Shown: positions 27,426-37,323, counted from the stretch's first letter. The stretch is DNA of 64,000 nt from Barnesiella merdipullorum (GCA_019116365.1 DXBT01000025.1:62001-126000); one strand, 5' to 3'. Notes: generated from the sequence alone by a model not told the origin. Made by a program: numbers and translations.

Positions 27426-27456
27426 CAAAGGTATAGGGGGGCTTTCGGGGAGTCAA
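27426..27456 (-). promoter_or_regulatory. Promoter of the porin-imelysin-oxidoreductase operon
   Basis: On the minus strand a -7 box TACCTTTG (27433-27426) lies 20 nt downstream of an ATTG-like -33 element near 27454-27456. Transcription would begin about 20 nt before the porin start codon. Confidence 0.65.
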
Positions 27457-27605
27457 TACCTATAATTTAGTAAAAAAAGGTTAGGTTTGGTATATTTTAG
27501 GTAAAACGATAGCGTTGCGGTTGAGTGGGACAGACCGTTTTAAGAAGAATGGAATAGAATGAATATATACTGATAACCAGACGACTATAATGATTCAGCG
27601 ATTTG

Positions 27606-28532
27606 TTACGAATTTTGATAGGCCGACGGGGAGCAGCCTACCGCCTTTTTGAAGTAGCTGCCGAAGAACGACTGGTTGGCGAAGTTGAGCAGGTCGCTCA
27701 CCTGTTGCACGTTGTATTTCCCGCTTTTCAACAGCGCCTTGGCCTCGAGTATGACATAGTCGCGAATCCAGTCACCGGCGTGGCGATTGCTGATGTCGAA
27801 AATCACCTGCGAAAGATATTTGGGGGTGATGCACAACTGGTTGGCATAGAAACCGATGCTTCGCTCCTGGGTGTAATGTTGCCTGAGCAGCTCGATGAAC
27901 TGGTCGAAAATCTGTTTTTTGCGCGAGACATACTGGGTGTCTTGCTGTTCGACGTAGGGGCTCATCAACTGGCAGATGTTGTAATAGAATATTTGTGTGT
28001 AATTGTTGAGAATTTCATGGGTGAAAAGCTCCTCGGGTCGAAGTATCTTCTGGCGCATGTGGTGATAAAGCTCCATCATCTCGTCCATCTCTCGGTCGGA
28101 GAGTTGCAACATGGCGTTGTTGATGAGGAACTTACGCATGATGAGTGCGCTTTGGGTATTGTTTTCGGGAATGTTGTTGACCGTGTCAAATGCAATAATG
28201 GCCATGCGGCTGTCGGGAGTGATCTCTACACATTGTGCAATGGCCCCGGGAGTGACTATCTGGATGCAATTGCGTTGCAATTCATATTCATTCAGGTTCA
28301 GATTGACCCGCATGTGGCCGTTGAGGCAGAGAATCATCATGGCAAACTGTATCTTGAACGGGTAGGGCGATGTGATGAATGTGAGCACCTCGGGGTTATC
28401 CAGCAGGTTTGAGGTGATGTTTGAATCGTCGAAGTTGTCGGACAAGAAAAGTTCGTTGTGATATACACATGCCCGCTCGTTGAAGGGCAGCATGTGCAAA
28501 TTCAGGGTGCTGAGTGTCGGATTTTGCTCCAT
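27606..28532 (-). CDS. AraC-family transcriptional regulator
   Basis: 308 residues. The N-terminal ~170 residues resemble a cupin-like sensor domain (MRVNLNLNEYELQRNCIQIVTPGAI), and residues ~205-305 hold two helix-turn-helix units with FYANQLCITPKYLSQVIF and VQQVSDLLNFANQSFFGSYFKKAVGCSPSAYQ, the AraC signature. It is transcribed away from the RND efflux operon with about 180 nt between starts, so control of that operon is the simplest inference; the ligand is unknown. It ends about 170 nt before the porin promoter region and could also act there. Confidence 0.92.
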   Translation of the reverse strand: MEQNPTLSTLNLHMLPFNERACVYHNELFLSDNFDDSNITSNLLDNPEVLTFITSPYPFKIQFAMMILCLNGHMRVNLNLNEYELQRNCIQIVTPGAIAQCVEITPDSRMAIIAFDTVNNIPENNTQSALIMRKFLINNAMLQLSDREMDEMMELYHHMRQKILRPEELFTHEILNNYTQIFYYNICQLMSPYVEQQDTQYVSRKKQIFDQFIELLRQHYTQERSIGFYANQLCITPKYLSQVIFDISNRHAGDWIRDYVILEAKALLKSGKYNVQQVSDLLNFANQSFFGSYFKKAVGCSPSAYQNS

Positions 28533-28711
28533 GATTCATTGTCGATTTACAGGGGCGAATATACCTATTTGAATAAGAAATAGCTCAAATTTCTTGTTAA
28601 ATAGAGTTCTGTATCGACTTTTTGAACAATATGCAGGACGACCGCAACAAACTGCTGTCATCGAAAAGGTGGAAATTTGCAGCTGTGAAATCAACTAAAA
28701 AACAAGATACG

Positions 28712-29767
28712 ATGAAGAAAAATGTGTCTATTGTGGCAGCCGTTCTGTTGCTGTGTGCCTGTACTGGCGGAGACCGGGAGGGCTCTCGCGAGCGGAGTGT
28801 CTATCTTACTCGTCCCGTAGCTTTGAGCGAGGAGACGGTGAAATACTATTCGGGTATCGTGAAAGAGGCTCACGAGATAAGCCTTGGGTTCAAAACCGCG
28901 GGGCAGATTGCCCGTATTCATGTGAGCGAGGGCGACCGGGTGCATCGCGGCCAGTTGTTGGCCGAGCTTGACGATGCCGACTACCGGCTGGCGGTCGAGG
29001 CATTGCAGGTGCAGTATGACCAGGTGCGAGACGAAGTGAAGCGTACTGAGCGGCTGTTGGCACAGAAAAGTGTATCGGCCAACGACTACGAAAAGGCTTC
29101 GGCCGGATTGAAGCAGCTCGAGGTGCAGTTGCAGGCCAACAAGAATAAATTGAGTTATACGAAACTCTATGCCCCGACCGATGGCTATATACAGGCGGTC
29201 AATTTCTCGCCGGCCGAGATGGTCGATGCCGGTACCGCTCTGTTTACCCTGCTGGATGTGTCGCAAATGGAAGTCTCGGCCGATATCCCGGGCAGTGTGT
29301 ACCGGCAGCGGGAAGAGTTCGAACGCTTCTTTTGTCGGGCCTCGGGCATTGACGGGGATATGCCTCTTACGCTCATGAGCCTCACCCCCAAGGCCGACGG
29401 CAATCAGTTGTATCGGTTGCAACTGGCTTTTGAAGGGCGTCCCGACCGTAACCTGACGGCTGGTAGGAATGTCGAGGTGGGAATCGTTCTGGGCGATTCG
29501 GCTTCGGCCCGTGGATTTGCCGTGCCGTTGCAGAGTCTTTTTGAGGAGGGCGACTCCTCGTGCGTGTGGGTATTCGGCCCCGACTCTACGGTGACCCGTC
29601 GCCGGGTGGTACTCGACGGAGTCGATGCCGACGGTCGTGCCGTTGTGATTGACGGGCTCACCGGCAATGAACAATTGGTGCGGGCCGGTGTGCACATGTT
29701 GCAAGAGGGAGATAAGGTGCGTGTAATCGAGGCACCCAGTAACACGAATGTAGGAGGATTGCTGTGA
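28712..29767 (+). CDS. RND efflux periplasmic adaptor lipoprotein
   Basis: 351 residues from the ATG at 28712; this start gives a lipoprotein signal (VAAVLLLCACTGG). Membrane-fusion-protein layout: barrel-sandwich/lipoyl halves (GQIARIHVSEGDRVHRGQLL and LYAPTDGYIQAVNFSPAEMV) around a helical hairpin (about 85-135), then beta-barrel and membrane-proximal domains. It joins the inner-membrane pump to the TolC-like channel. Its TGA overlaps the ATG of the pump gene. Confidence 0.93.
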   Translation: MKKNVSIVAAVLLLCACTGGDREGSRERSVYLTRPVALSEETVKYYSGIVKEAHEISLGFKTAGQIARIHVSEGDRVHRGQLLAELDDADYRLAVEALQVQYDQVRDEVKRTERLLAQKSVSANDYEKASAGLKQLEVQLQANKNKLSYTKLYAPTDGYIQAVNFSPAEMVDAGTALFTLLDVSQMEVSADIPGSVYRQREEFERFFCRASGIDGDMPLTLMSLTPKADGNQLYRLQLAFEGRPDRNLTAGRNVEVGIVLGDSASARGFAVPLQSLFEEGDSSCVWVFGPDSTVTRRRVVLDGVDADGRAVVIDGLTGNEQLVRAGVHMLQEGDKVRVIEAPSNTNVGGLL

Positions 29768-32700
29768 TGAAGATAACTCGGTTTTTCATGCAATGCCCCA
29801 TCCTCTTCTGGTCGTTGATGGTGGCGATTCTCATTGCCGGGGTGTTGTCGTTTGTGCAGATGCCCAAACTCGAAGACCCGGCCGTATCGGCCAAGCAGGC
29901 CATGGTTGTGGTATCGTGGCCGGGGGCCAGTGCCCACGAGATGGAGCTGAAGGTGGCCCAACTCATGGAGGATGAGTTGCGGGCACTCCCCAATGTCAAG
30001 AAGGTAAAGAGCGAGTGCCAGAACAGTGTGGCCATGTTTACCGTCGAGTTTCAGATGACGGTATTGAACCGCGACCTCGAACAGCACTTCGACCTGTTGC
30101 GGCACAAGGTCAACGATGCGGCTGCCCGCTTGCCGCAGGGCTGCTACTCGCCTATTGTTATCGACGACATGATGGATGTCTATGGCATCTTCTATGCGCT
30201 CACGGCCGACGGATACGACTACCCCGAGATGTATCGCTATGCCCGCTATCTGCAACGCGAGTTGCTCGATGTCAAGGGGGTGAAGCGTATCAATATCGTG
30301 GGTAACCGCGACGAGGTAATCAATATTATCCTCTCGAAAGAGCAGATAGCCCGTAACGGTATTATTCCTACCCAAATCATGACTACCCTGCAAAGTGCCG
30401 GAAAGACGGTCAATGCCGGCCGCTATGGCAGCGACGGCGAACGCATTGCTCTCTATGTCGATGGGGCGGTCAAGAACGAGGAGGATATACGCAACCTCCA
30501 GATACAGACTCTCGATGGCAAGACGCTGCGCATTGGCGATATTGCTCGGGTAGAGCGTGCCTATGCAACCCCGCAACGCAACGGCTTCTTTGTCGATGGA
30601 AAACCGGCCCTGGCCATCTGCATTGCCATGGAGTCGTCGGCCATTGTGCCCGATGTGGGGCGTGCCGTTGATGCCCGGCTGGCCGAGGCCATGAAGAACA
30701 TGCCGGCCGGCTTCTCTACCGAAAAGATATTTTTCCAGCCCGACAAGGTCGATGAGGCCATCTCGTCGTTCATGTGGAATCTGGTCGAGTCGGTGGTCAT
30801 TGTTATCCTGGTACTCATCTTTACGATGGGTTGGCGCAGTGGACTCATTATCGGATTCGGACTGGTACTCACAGTGTGCGTCTCGTTCCCCATCCTGCTC
30901 ATGTGCGGCACCACGTTGCAGCGCATCTCGCTGGGAGCTTTTATCGTGGCGATGGGTATGCTGGTCGATAATGCCGTGGTGATTATGGACGGTATCTTGA
31001 TTGACAAAAAGCGAGGATTGCCCCCCGATACCTATCTCTACCGCATCGGGCGCAACACGGCCATGCCTCTGTTGGGTGCGACGATTATTGCCGCCTCAAC
31101 GTTCCTGTGTGTCTATCTCTCGCCCGACTCGGCCGGCGAATATGCCGGCGACCTCTTTCTGGTGTTGTGTGTGAGTCTGTTGGCCAGTTGGGTGCTGGCT
31201 CTTATCCAGGTGCCCGTTTGTGCCCACTCGTGGTTGCCTCGTCGTGAGAAGAGCGGTACCGAGGCTTCGGGTGCAGTGATGAACTCGCCAGTGCATCGTT
31301 TCGTGCGCAAAGTCATATCGGTTCTTATCGGCTACAAGCGGGTTACCATCATCGGTGCGGTGGTGTTGCTGGTGCTGTGTCTGCTGGGGGCAAAGCAGGT
31401 GAAGAATCTCTTCTTCCCCGACTTTGACTACAAGCAGTTTGTGGTCGAGTGCTTCTTCCCCTCGGCCGCCAATGCCGACACGGTATGTGCCCGGTTGCTC
31501 GAGATGAGCGACAAGGTATCGCAGAACCCCAATATCGAGCGGGTGGCAGTGAGTCAGGGCAGCGCTCCGGCACACTACTGTCTGGTGCGGCCCATGACCT
31601 CGGGCGGCGATTGCTATGGCGAGTTGATTGTCGATTGCAAGGATTATCGCACGGTGGTCGAGCAGATACCGGTAGTGCGGGAGCAGTTGCGTCGGGAGTA
31701 CCCCGACGCCTATATCCGCACGCGCAAATACAACTTCTCGATTTCTACCTCGCACACGGTCGAGGTGGAGTTCTCGGGACCCGACCCGGCCGTGTTGCGC
31801 CGGTTGAGCGCCCAGGCCGAGGAGATTATGCGCCGCTCGCCCTATGTCGATGCCTACTCGGTGCAGAATAACTGGAAACCCCGGGGAAAAGCTCTCGTGG
31901 CCGAGTTTGACCAGCAGGATGCCTTGCGCTCGGGTATCGGGCGCAGCGATGTGGCCAATGCCTTGTTGGCCGCTACCGACGGTATGCCGGTGGGTGTGCT
32001 CAATGATCAGAATCGTCAGATACTGCTCAATCTTGAGGTACGCAACGACGATGGTTCGCATATTCGCAATCTCGAAGATATACCGGTGTGGAGCATGCTT
32101 AACTTCCACTTGTCGAACGAGGCGTTGCAGAGTGCCTTGGCTGGCGGACAGAGCATGAGTGATTTGCAGGACCAACTCTTCAGGGCCACACCCTTGAGCA
32201 ATGTGGCCCACCACATACGACTCGACTGGGACGAGGATGTAGTGTTGCGCATGAACGGCCGGCGGGTTATTGAGGCCGAGTGCGATCCCAACCCCTATTG
32301 CGACGAGGCTACTCCGGCCAAAGTGGTGGAGTCAATTAAAGACGAAATCGAGGCCATAGACCTGCCCGAGGGGTATCGCATGCGTTGGGTAGGCGAGGGT
32401 GAGCTGCAGGGCGAGGCCATAGGCAACCTGATGAAGTTTGTACCGCTCACGATATTTATTATTCTGGCCATTCTGCTGCTCCTCTTCAACAGCTGGCGCA
32501 AGGTGATACTGATTCTCCTCTGCATCCCCTTTGTCTTCTGTGGTATTACACCGGTGCTGCTGGTAAGTGGTCAGCCCTTCACTTTCATGGCCATCATTGG
32601 TATGATGGGTTTGATAGGCATGATGGTCAAGAATGCCATTGTGCTGGTCGATGAGATTAACCGGTTGCAGACTGAGGAGAAGCAGTCGCCCTATACGGCG

Positions 32701-32913
32701 GTAATCGAGGCTACGGTATCGCGTGTGCGCCCTGTGCTGATGGCTTCGTTGACCACCATCGTGGGCATGATTCCGCTCGTGACCGACCCCATGTACAGCT
32801 CGATGGCTATCACCATCATGGGTGGTCTCACCGTGGGTACAATCATTACGCTCGTGCTTTTGCCGCTCTTCTACGCGGCGATGTTCCGAATCAAGAAACC
32901 TGTTAACGTATAA
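29767..32913 (+). CDS. RND efflux transporter, inner-membrane pump (HAE1/AcrB-like)
   Basis: 1048 residues. Two-fold RND layout with twelve helices: helix 1 near 10-30, a first porter domain beginning PKLEDPAVSAKQAMVVVSWPGASAHEME, helices 2-6 with GAFIVAMGMLVDNAVVIMDG carrying the intramembrane Asp, a second porter domain and helices 7-12 with GMMGLIGMMVKNAIVLVDEI. The ATG overlaps the stop of the adaptor gene (TGATG). Probably exports hydrophobic toxic compounds, but the substrate cannot be told. Confidence 0.94.
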   Translation: MKITRFFMQCPILFWSLMVAILIAGVLSFVQMPKLEDPAVSAKQAMVVVSWPGASAHEMELKVAQLMEDELRALPNVKKVKSECQNSVAMFTVEFQMTVLNRDLEQHFDLLRHKVNDAAARLPQGCYSPIVIDDMMDVYGIFYALTADGYDYPEMYRYARYLQRELLDVKGVKRINIVGNRDEVINIILSKEQIARNGIIPTQIMTTLQSAGKTVNAGRYGSDGERIALYVDGAVKNEEDIRNLQIQTLDGKTLRIGDIARVERAYATPQRNGFFVDGKPALAICIAMESSAIVPDVGRAVDARLAEAMKNMPAGFSTEKIFFQPDKVDEAISSFMWNLVESVVIVILVLIFTMGWRSGLIIGFGLVLTVCVSFPILLMCGTTLQRISLGAFIVAMGMLVDNAVVIMDGILIDKKRGLPPDTYLYRIGRNTAMPLLGATIIAASTFLCVYLSPDSAGEYAGDLFLVLCVSLLASWVLALIQVPVCAHSWLPRREKSGTEASGAVMNSPVHRFVRKVISVLIGYKRVTIIGAVVLLVLCLLGAKQVKNLFFPDFDYKQFVVECFFPSAANADTVCARLLEMSDKVSQNPNIERVAVSQGSAPAHYCLVRPMTSGGDCYGELIVDCKDYRTVVEQIPVVREQLRREYPDAYIRTRKYNFSISTSHTVEVEFSGPDPAVLRRLSAQAEEIMRRSPYVDAYSVQNNWKPRGKALVAEFDQQDALRSGIGRSDVANALLAATDGMPVGVLNDQNRQILLNLEVRNDDGSHIRNLEDIPVWSMLNFHLSNEALQSALAGGQSMSDLQDQLFRATPLSNVAHHIRLDWDEDVVLRMNGRRVIEAECDPNPYCDEATPAKVVESIKDEIEAIDLPEGYRMRWVGEGELQGEAIGNLMKFVPLTIFIILAILLLLFNSWRKVILILLCIPFVFCGITPVLLVSGQPFTFMAIIGMMGLIGMMVKNAIVLVDEINRLQTEEKQSPYTAVIEATVSRVRPVLMASLTTIVGMIPLVTDPMYSSMAITIMGGLTVGTIITLVLLPLFYAAMFRIKKPVNV

Positions 32914-32925
32914 AATAGAGAGACA

Positions 32926-34242
32926 ATGAAATTCAACAGAATATATGCGATGGGCTTGGCCCTTTGCGTGGCCGGGTCGAACCTGGCTACAGCCCAGCCG
33001 TTGTTGCTTTCGCACGCTCAGTGCCGCGAGATGGCGCTGTCGCACAGCGAGGAGCTCGAACAGGCCGATATACGGCTGCGCCAAGCCGAACTCGACAACC
33101 GCATCGCCACAACGGCCTATCTGCCCAAATTCGAGGGGTCGGCCACCGGAGCCTATGTATTCCCCGATATCGACATGATGGGGATGGATCTGCGCATGCG
33201 GGGTATGTATATGGCCGGTATTACCCTCACCCAGCCTATCTATACGGGCGGGAAAATTATGGCCGGCAAACGCATGGCTCGCATTGGCGAGGCTGCCGCC
33301 GGGGAGCAGTTGCGCATGACCCGCATGGATGTCCTGGTCGATGCCGACAATGCCTATTGGACCTGTATCGCCGTCGATCGCAAGGTGCGTATGCTCGAAA
33401 GCTATTGTGCCCAGATGGATACCCTGTATGACCAGATGAGCGGTTCGCTCTCGGCCGGCATGATTATCGAGAACGACTTGTTGCGTATCAAGGCCAAGCA
33501 GAGCGAGATACACTATCAATTGCAAAAGGCTCGCAACGGTGCCGACTTGTGCCGCTTGTCGTTGTGCCGGTTGATTGGGGTGGACGATACCACGGCAATC
33601 GTGCCTACCGACACGACTTGGGTAGTTGCCGACCCCGGTCTGCTCACCGCCTCGATCGACAATCGTCCCGAACTCACGCTGCTCAAGCAGCAGGTCGAGG
33701 TGGGCAGGCAGCAAATAAAGAGTACACGGGCCGAGATGCTCCCTACGGTGGGACTGTCGGCCGGATATACTTATTATGGCAATATCAAGCTCAATAGTCT
33801 GGTCGATGTGGGCAACGGCACCATGATGCCCTATTCGCAAGAGTTTCGCGATGGCATAGGCATGGTGATGCTGGCGGTGAAGGTGCCGCTGTTTCACTGG
33901 GGCGAGGTGCATAAGAAGGTGCGCAAGGCTCGTTATGAGTTGCGTAGTGCCGAACTTGAATTGCAAAAGAATACCCGGTTGCTCAACCTCGAGGTGCAGC
34001 AGGCCATCCGCAATGTACAGGATGGTTACCGTCTTGTCGGTACGGCCGAGACCGGGGTGGAGCAGGCTCTTGAAAATCTGCGGGTCATGCGCAATCGTTA
34101 CGAGTCGTCGATGGCTACGCTCACCGATTTGCTCGATGCCCAGTCGCAGTGGCAACAGGCCGAGAGCAATCTCATCGAGGCACACACGCAATACAAGATT
34201 TACGAGACCCAATACTTGCGGGCTACGGGTCAACTTGAGTAA
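32926..34242 (+). CDS. TolC-family outer-membrane efflux channel
   Basis: 438 residues with signal peptide (MGLALCVAGSNLATAQP). Two homologous helical halves typical of TolC/OEP proteins; the beta-strand tips EGSATGAYVFPDI and SAGYTYYGNIKLNS and the C-terminal region NRYESSMATLTDLLDAQSQWQQAESNLIEAHTQYK (given in parts: LTDLLDAQ, EAHTQYK) are diagnostic. It is the third gene of the efflux operon, 12 nt after the pump. Confidence 0.93.
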   Translation: MKFNRIYAMGLALCVAGSNLATAQPLLLSHAQCREMALSHSEELEQADIRLRQAELDNRIATTAYLPKFEGSATGAYVFPDIDMMGMDLRMRGMYMAGITLTQPIYTGGKIMAGKRMARIGEAAAGEQLRMTRMDVLVDADNAYWTCIAVDRKVRMLESYCAQMDTLYDQMSGSLSAGMIIENDLLRIKAKQSEIHYQLQKARNGADLCRLSLCRLIGVDDTTAIVPTDTTWVVADPGLLTASIDNRPELTLLKQQVEVGRQQIKSTRAEMLPTVGLSAGYTYYGNIKLNSLVDVGNGTMMPYSQEFRDGIGMVMLAVKVPLFHWGEVHKKVRKARYELRSAELELQKNTRLLNLEVQQAIRNVQDGYRLVGTAETGVEQALENLRVMRNRYESSMATLTDLLDAQSQWQQAESNLIEAHTQYKIYETQYLRATGQLE

Positions 34243-34280
34243 TCCGGAATCATTTCCTTTTTTTCTTCTTTCATAGGAAA

Positions 34281-34328
34281 AGAGCCCTGCCGCAGCCCGT
34301 AACGGGCGAGCGGCAGGGCTCTTGTTTA
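34281..34328 (+). terminator. Terminator between tolC-like gene and ackA (possibly bidirectional)
   Basis: Long GC-rich hairpin: AGAGCCCTGCCGC pairs with GCGGCAGGGCTCT around an inner GCCCGTAACGGGC hairpin, followed by TTGTTT on the plus strand; on the minus strand it is followed by TTTCC. It separates the efflux operon from the convergent ackA. Confidence 0.85.
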
Positions 34329-34391
34329 TGGTTCGAACGGCAGGCGGTTGAGCGGGAATCGTTCTACCGGCCTGTGTGTCGGTGACAGACT

Positions 34392-35600
34392 TTATTTCTT
34401 CAGGCTGTCGAGTACGGCTTTCGTGTCGGAGGCAATCATGTACTCCTCGTCGGTGGGGATTACAACCACCTTCACTTTCGAAGCCGGGGTGCTGATGAGG
34501 CTCTCGGTGCCATGAATCGTCTTGTTCAGTTCGGTATCGATTTCTACGCCCATGAAGGCCAGCGGTTTGCACACGGCTTCGCGGGTTTGGGTCTGGTTTT
34601 CACCCACACCTCCCGTGAACACAATGATATCGACACCCCCCAAGATGGCGGCATAGGCACCTATGTATTTGGTGATGCGGTATTCATACATTTGCAGGGC
34701 CAGGATGGCACGCTCGTTACCGGCAGCTACACCAGCTTCGATGTCGCGCATGTCGGACGAAAGGCCCGAGATACCGGCCACACCACTCTTCTTGTTCACC
34801 AGGTTGGCAATACCGGCCGAGTCGAGGTGCTCTTTGTCCATGAGGTAGGTGAGCACACCGGCATCGACATCGCCCGAGCGGGTACCCATCATCAATCCCT
34901 CGACAGGAGTCATACCCATGGAGGTGTCGATCGATTTGCCATCCTTGATGGCCGTGATGGAACCGCCGTTGCCAATGTGGCAGGTGATGATGCGTTGTTG
35001 TTCATAGGGTACGCCCAGGAATTCGCAGGCCCGGCGCGATACATAGCGGTGGCTGGTGCCGTGGAATCCGTAGCGGCGTATGCCATACTTGGTGTACAGG
35101 TCGTAGGGCAGGGCATACATGTAGGCATGTGCCGGCATGGTCTGGTGGAAGGCGGTGTCGAATACGCCTACCTGGGGAACCGAAGGCATCAGTTTCGAGA
35201 TGGCATCGATGCCGGCCATGTTTACGGGGTTGTGCAACGGAGCTATGTCGTAGCACTCTTTTATCTTTTCGATTACCTCGTCGGTGATGAGTACACTGGT
35301 GTTGAACTTTTCACCGCCGTGAACGACACGGTGGCCTACGGCGTCGATTTCGTCGAACGATTTGATACATCCATACTCTTTGCTGGTGAGCACGTTGAGT
35401 ATGTTTTGTATGGCAGCGTGGTGCTCGGGCATGGGGCTCTTGAGTATCACCTTCTCGCCGCTGGGCAAGGTGAGTTTCAGGAACGAGTCTTCCAGACCTA
35501 TTTTTTCGGCACCGCCTTGGGCCAATACGGTTTTGGAGTCGATGTCGAACAGTTTGTATTTAACCGACGAACTACCGCAATTTAATACTAAGATCTTCAT
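34392..35600 (-). CDS. ackA: Acetate kinase
   Basis: 402 residues, normal length. Acetokinase signatures LVLNCGSSSVKYKLFD at the N-terminus and RYGFHGTSHRYVSRRA, plus GNGGSITAIKDGKSIDTSMG and the C-terminal FTGGVGENQ. It converts acetyl phosphate and ADP to acetate and ATP in the last step of fermentative acetate formation. It lies 19 nt behind pta on the same strand. Confidence 0.98.
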   Translation of the reverse strand: MKILVLNCGSSSVKYKLFDIDSKTVLAQGGAEKIGLEDSFLKLTLPSGEKVILKSPMPEHHAAIQNILNVLTSKEYGCIKSFDEIDAVGHRVVHGGEKFNTSVLITDEVIEKIKECYDIAPLHNPVNMAGIDAISKLMPSVPQVGVFDTAFHQTMPAHAYMYALPYDLYTKYGIRRYGFHGTSHRYVSRRACEFLGVPYEQQRIITCHIGNGGSITAIKDGKSIDTSMGMTPVEGLMMGTRSGDVDAGVLTYLMDKEHLDSAGIANLVNKKSGVAGISGLSSDMRDIEAGVAAGNERAILALQMYEYRITKYIGAYAAILGGVDIIVFTGGVGENQTQTREAVCKPLAFMGVEIDTELNKTIHGTESLISTPASKVKVVVIPTDEEYMIASDTKAVLDSLKK

Positions 35601-35619
35601 AAAGTATGTGGTATTAAGG

Positions 35620-36627
35620 TTATTTTTTCAAGCTGATGGCCTGGTTGCAGGTGATAGTAATCATCTTATAGATATCATCGACCGAGCAGCCGCGGGAGAG
35701 GTCGTTGACCGGTGCGGCAATACCTTGCAGGATAGGACCTACGGCTTCGGCGTGAGCCAGGCGTTGTACCAGTTTATAGGTGATGTTGCCCACTTCGAGC
35801 GAGGGGAATACCAGCACGTTGGCATGACCGGCGATTTCGCTGCCGGGAGCTTTGCTGGCCCCAACGGCGGGAACGATGGCGGCATCGGCCTGCAACTCGC
35901 CGTCGATTTTCAAGGTGGGCTCCATTTCGCGGGCCAGGCGGGTGGCTTCTACTACCTTATCGACCATCTCGTGGCTGGCACTGCCTTTCGACGAGAAGCT
36001 GAGCATGGCGATGCGGGGATCTATGCCGGCAATGTCGCGGGCGGTTTTGGCAGTCGATACGGCAATTTGAGCGAGCTCTTCGGCCGTGGGGTCGGGCAGC
36101 ACGGCACAGTCGGCAAAGACCATGAGGCCGTTTTCGCCATACGACGTGTCGGGGATGAACATCAGGAAGGCCCCCGATACGACCTTCACGCCGGGAACGG
36201 TTTTGATAATCTGAAAGGCCGAACGCAATACGTTGCCTGTCGTGTTGCGGGCTCCGGCCACTTCGCCGTCGGCATCGCCGTTCTTGATCATGAGGCAGCC
36301 CAGATACAAGGGGTCTTCGACCAGTTGTTGAGCCTTTTCGAGGGTCATTCCCTTGGCTTTTCTCAACTCATAGAGCAGTTGGGTATAGGTCTCTTTCTTG
36401 TCGTGGTTGGCCGGGTTTACCAGCGTGGCCTTGTCGATGTGGGTCAAGTGATATTGATTGGCAAGCGCCCTTATTTCGTCGGGGTTGCCGATGAGGACTA
36501 CGTCGGCTATGTTGTCGGCCAGGATTCGGTCGGCAGCCTGCAGAGTACGATCTTCTGTTCCTTCCGGTAAAACAATACGTTGTTTGTTTGCTCGGGCTTG
36601 TTCTACCATTCGTTCCATTAAATTCAT
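35620..36627 (-). CDS. pta: Phosphate acetyltransferase
   Basis: 335 residues, the short (single-domain) form. Signatures: ANKQRIVLPEGTEDRTLQAA at the N-terminus, NTTGNVLRSAFQIIKT, KGSASHEMVDKV, and VFPSLEVGNITYKLVQRL near the C-terminus. It converts acetyl-CoA and phosphate to acetyl phosphate, feeding AckA. First gene of the pta-ackA operon. Confidence 0.97.
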   Translation of the reverse strand: MNLMERMVEQARANKQRIVLPEGTEDRTLQAADRILADNIADVVLIGNPDEIRALANQYHLTHIDKATLVNPANHDKKETYTQLLYELRKAKGMTLEKAQQLVEDPLYLGCLMIKNGDADGEVAGARNTTGNVLRSAFQIIKTVPGVKVVSGAFLMFIPDTSYGENGLMVFADCAVLPDPTAEELAQIAVSTAKTARDIAGIDPRIAMLSFSSKGSASHEMVDKVVEATRLAREMEPTLKIDGELQADAAIVPAVGASKAPGSEIAGHANVLVFPSLEVGNITYKLVQRLAHAEAVGPILQGIAAPVNDLSRGCSVDDIYKMITITCNQAISLKK

Positions 36628-36661
36628 AGTCGGATTGGTTTTATGTGGTTTTTACTACCTG

Positions 36662-36669
36662 CAAATGTA
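36662..36669 (-). promoter_or_regulatory. Probable -7 box of the pta-ackA promoter
   Basis: Minus-strand TACATTTG (36669-36662), matching TAnnTTTG, lies about 35 nt before the pta start codon. No clear -33 element is seen at the expected distance. Confidence 0.45.
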
Positions 36670-36857
36670 GCAATAAAATGTAATATCCAGTTTGCAATTC
36701 GAGGTAAATATTATATAAAATAGAGTGAAATTTCTTTTTCGTTCCATTTTTTCAAATTTTACTGCAAAAGATAGGAATAATATCTCTATATTCGCCGTCG
36801 GAAATAGGAACCCTTCCATCTGCCTGAAGGGGGAAATGCTATAATATTGAGAGGTTT

Positions 36858-37241
36858 ATGAATAAAGAGAAGTTTGTGATAGAGTATGAGCTAAAAAGTG
36901 TTTCTCCTGCTTTGCTTTGGCCCTATATAGGAACCAAAAACGGGTTGTCGGATTGGTTTGCCGATGAGGTGCAGAGCGACGGAAAGTTGTTTACCTTCTT
37001 TTGGAACAAGACATCACAACAGGCACACCAGGTTGTCATGCGCACCGGCCTCTATATTCGTTTCCACTGGTTGGACGACGAGGAGAGCCGGAGCTATTTC
37101 GAGCTTCGCATCACGACTTCGGAGTTGACGGGTGCCACCATGCTGGCGGTTACCGATTTTGCCTACCCCGACGAGTTGGACGACAGCCGCGACTTGTGGG
37201 ATCATCAGGTTGAGACCCTCCGCCGCAAATTGGGGGTGTAG
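36858..37241 (+). CDS. START-like/SRPBCC domain protein
   Basis: 127 residues. A small alpha/beta protein with the features of the Bacteroidota START-like (AHSA1/SRPBCC) family: EYELKSVSPALLWPYIGTKN at the N-terminus, LSDWFADEV, FFWN, and a C-terminal helix DLWDHQVETLRRKLGV. These folds bind hydrophobic ligands or act as chaperone-like modules; the function here is unknown. It starts ahead of the LptF/G gene and shares its direction, but a promoter candidate separates them. A short hairpin (CCCTTC/GAAGGG, 36811-36831) lies in its leader. Confidence 0.8.
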   Translation: MNKEKFVIEYELKSVSPALLWPYIGTKNGLSDWFADEVQSDGKLFTFFWNKTSQQAHQVVMRTGLYIRFHWLDDEESRSYFELRITTSELTGATMLAVTDFAYPDELDDSRDLWDHQVETLRRKLGV

Positions 37242-37323
37242 CTCGGTATTTGACGGTGGCACCGTTTTTGGCGAATCTTCCCAATAAACGTTATAGCCTC
37301 TTCGGAAATTCATTTTTTTGCGT

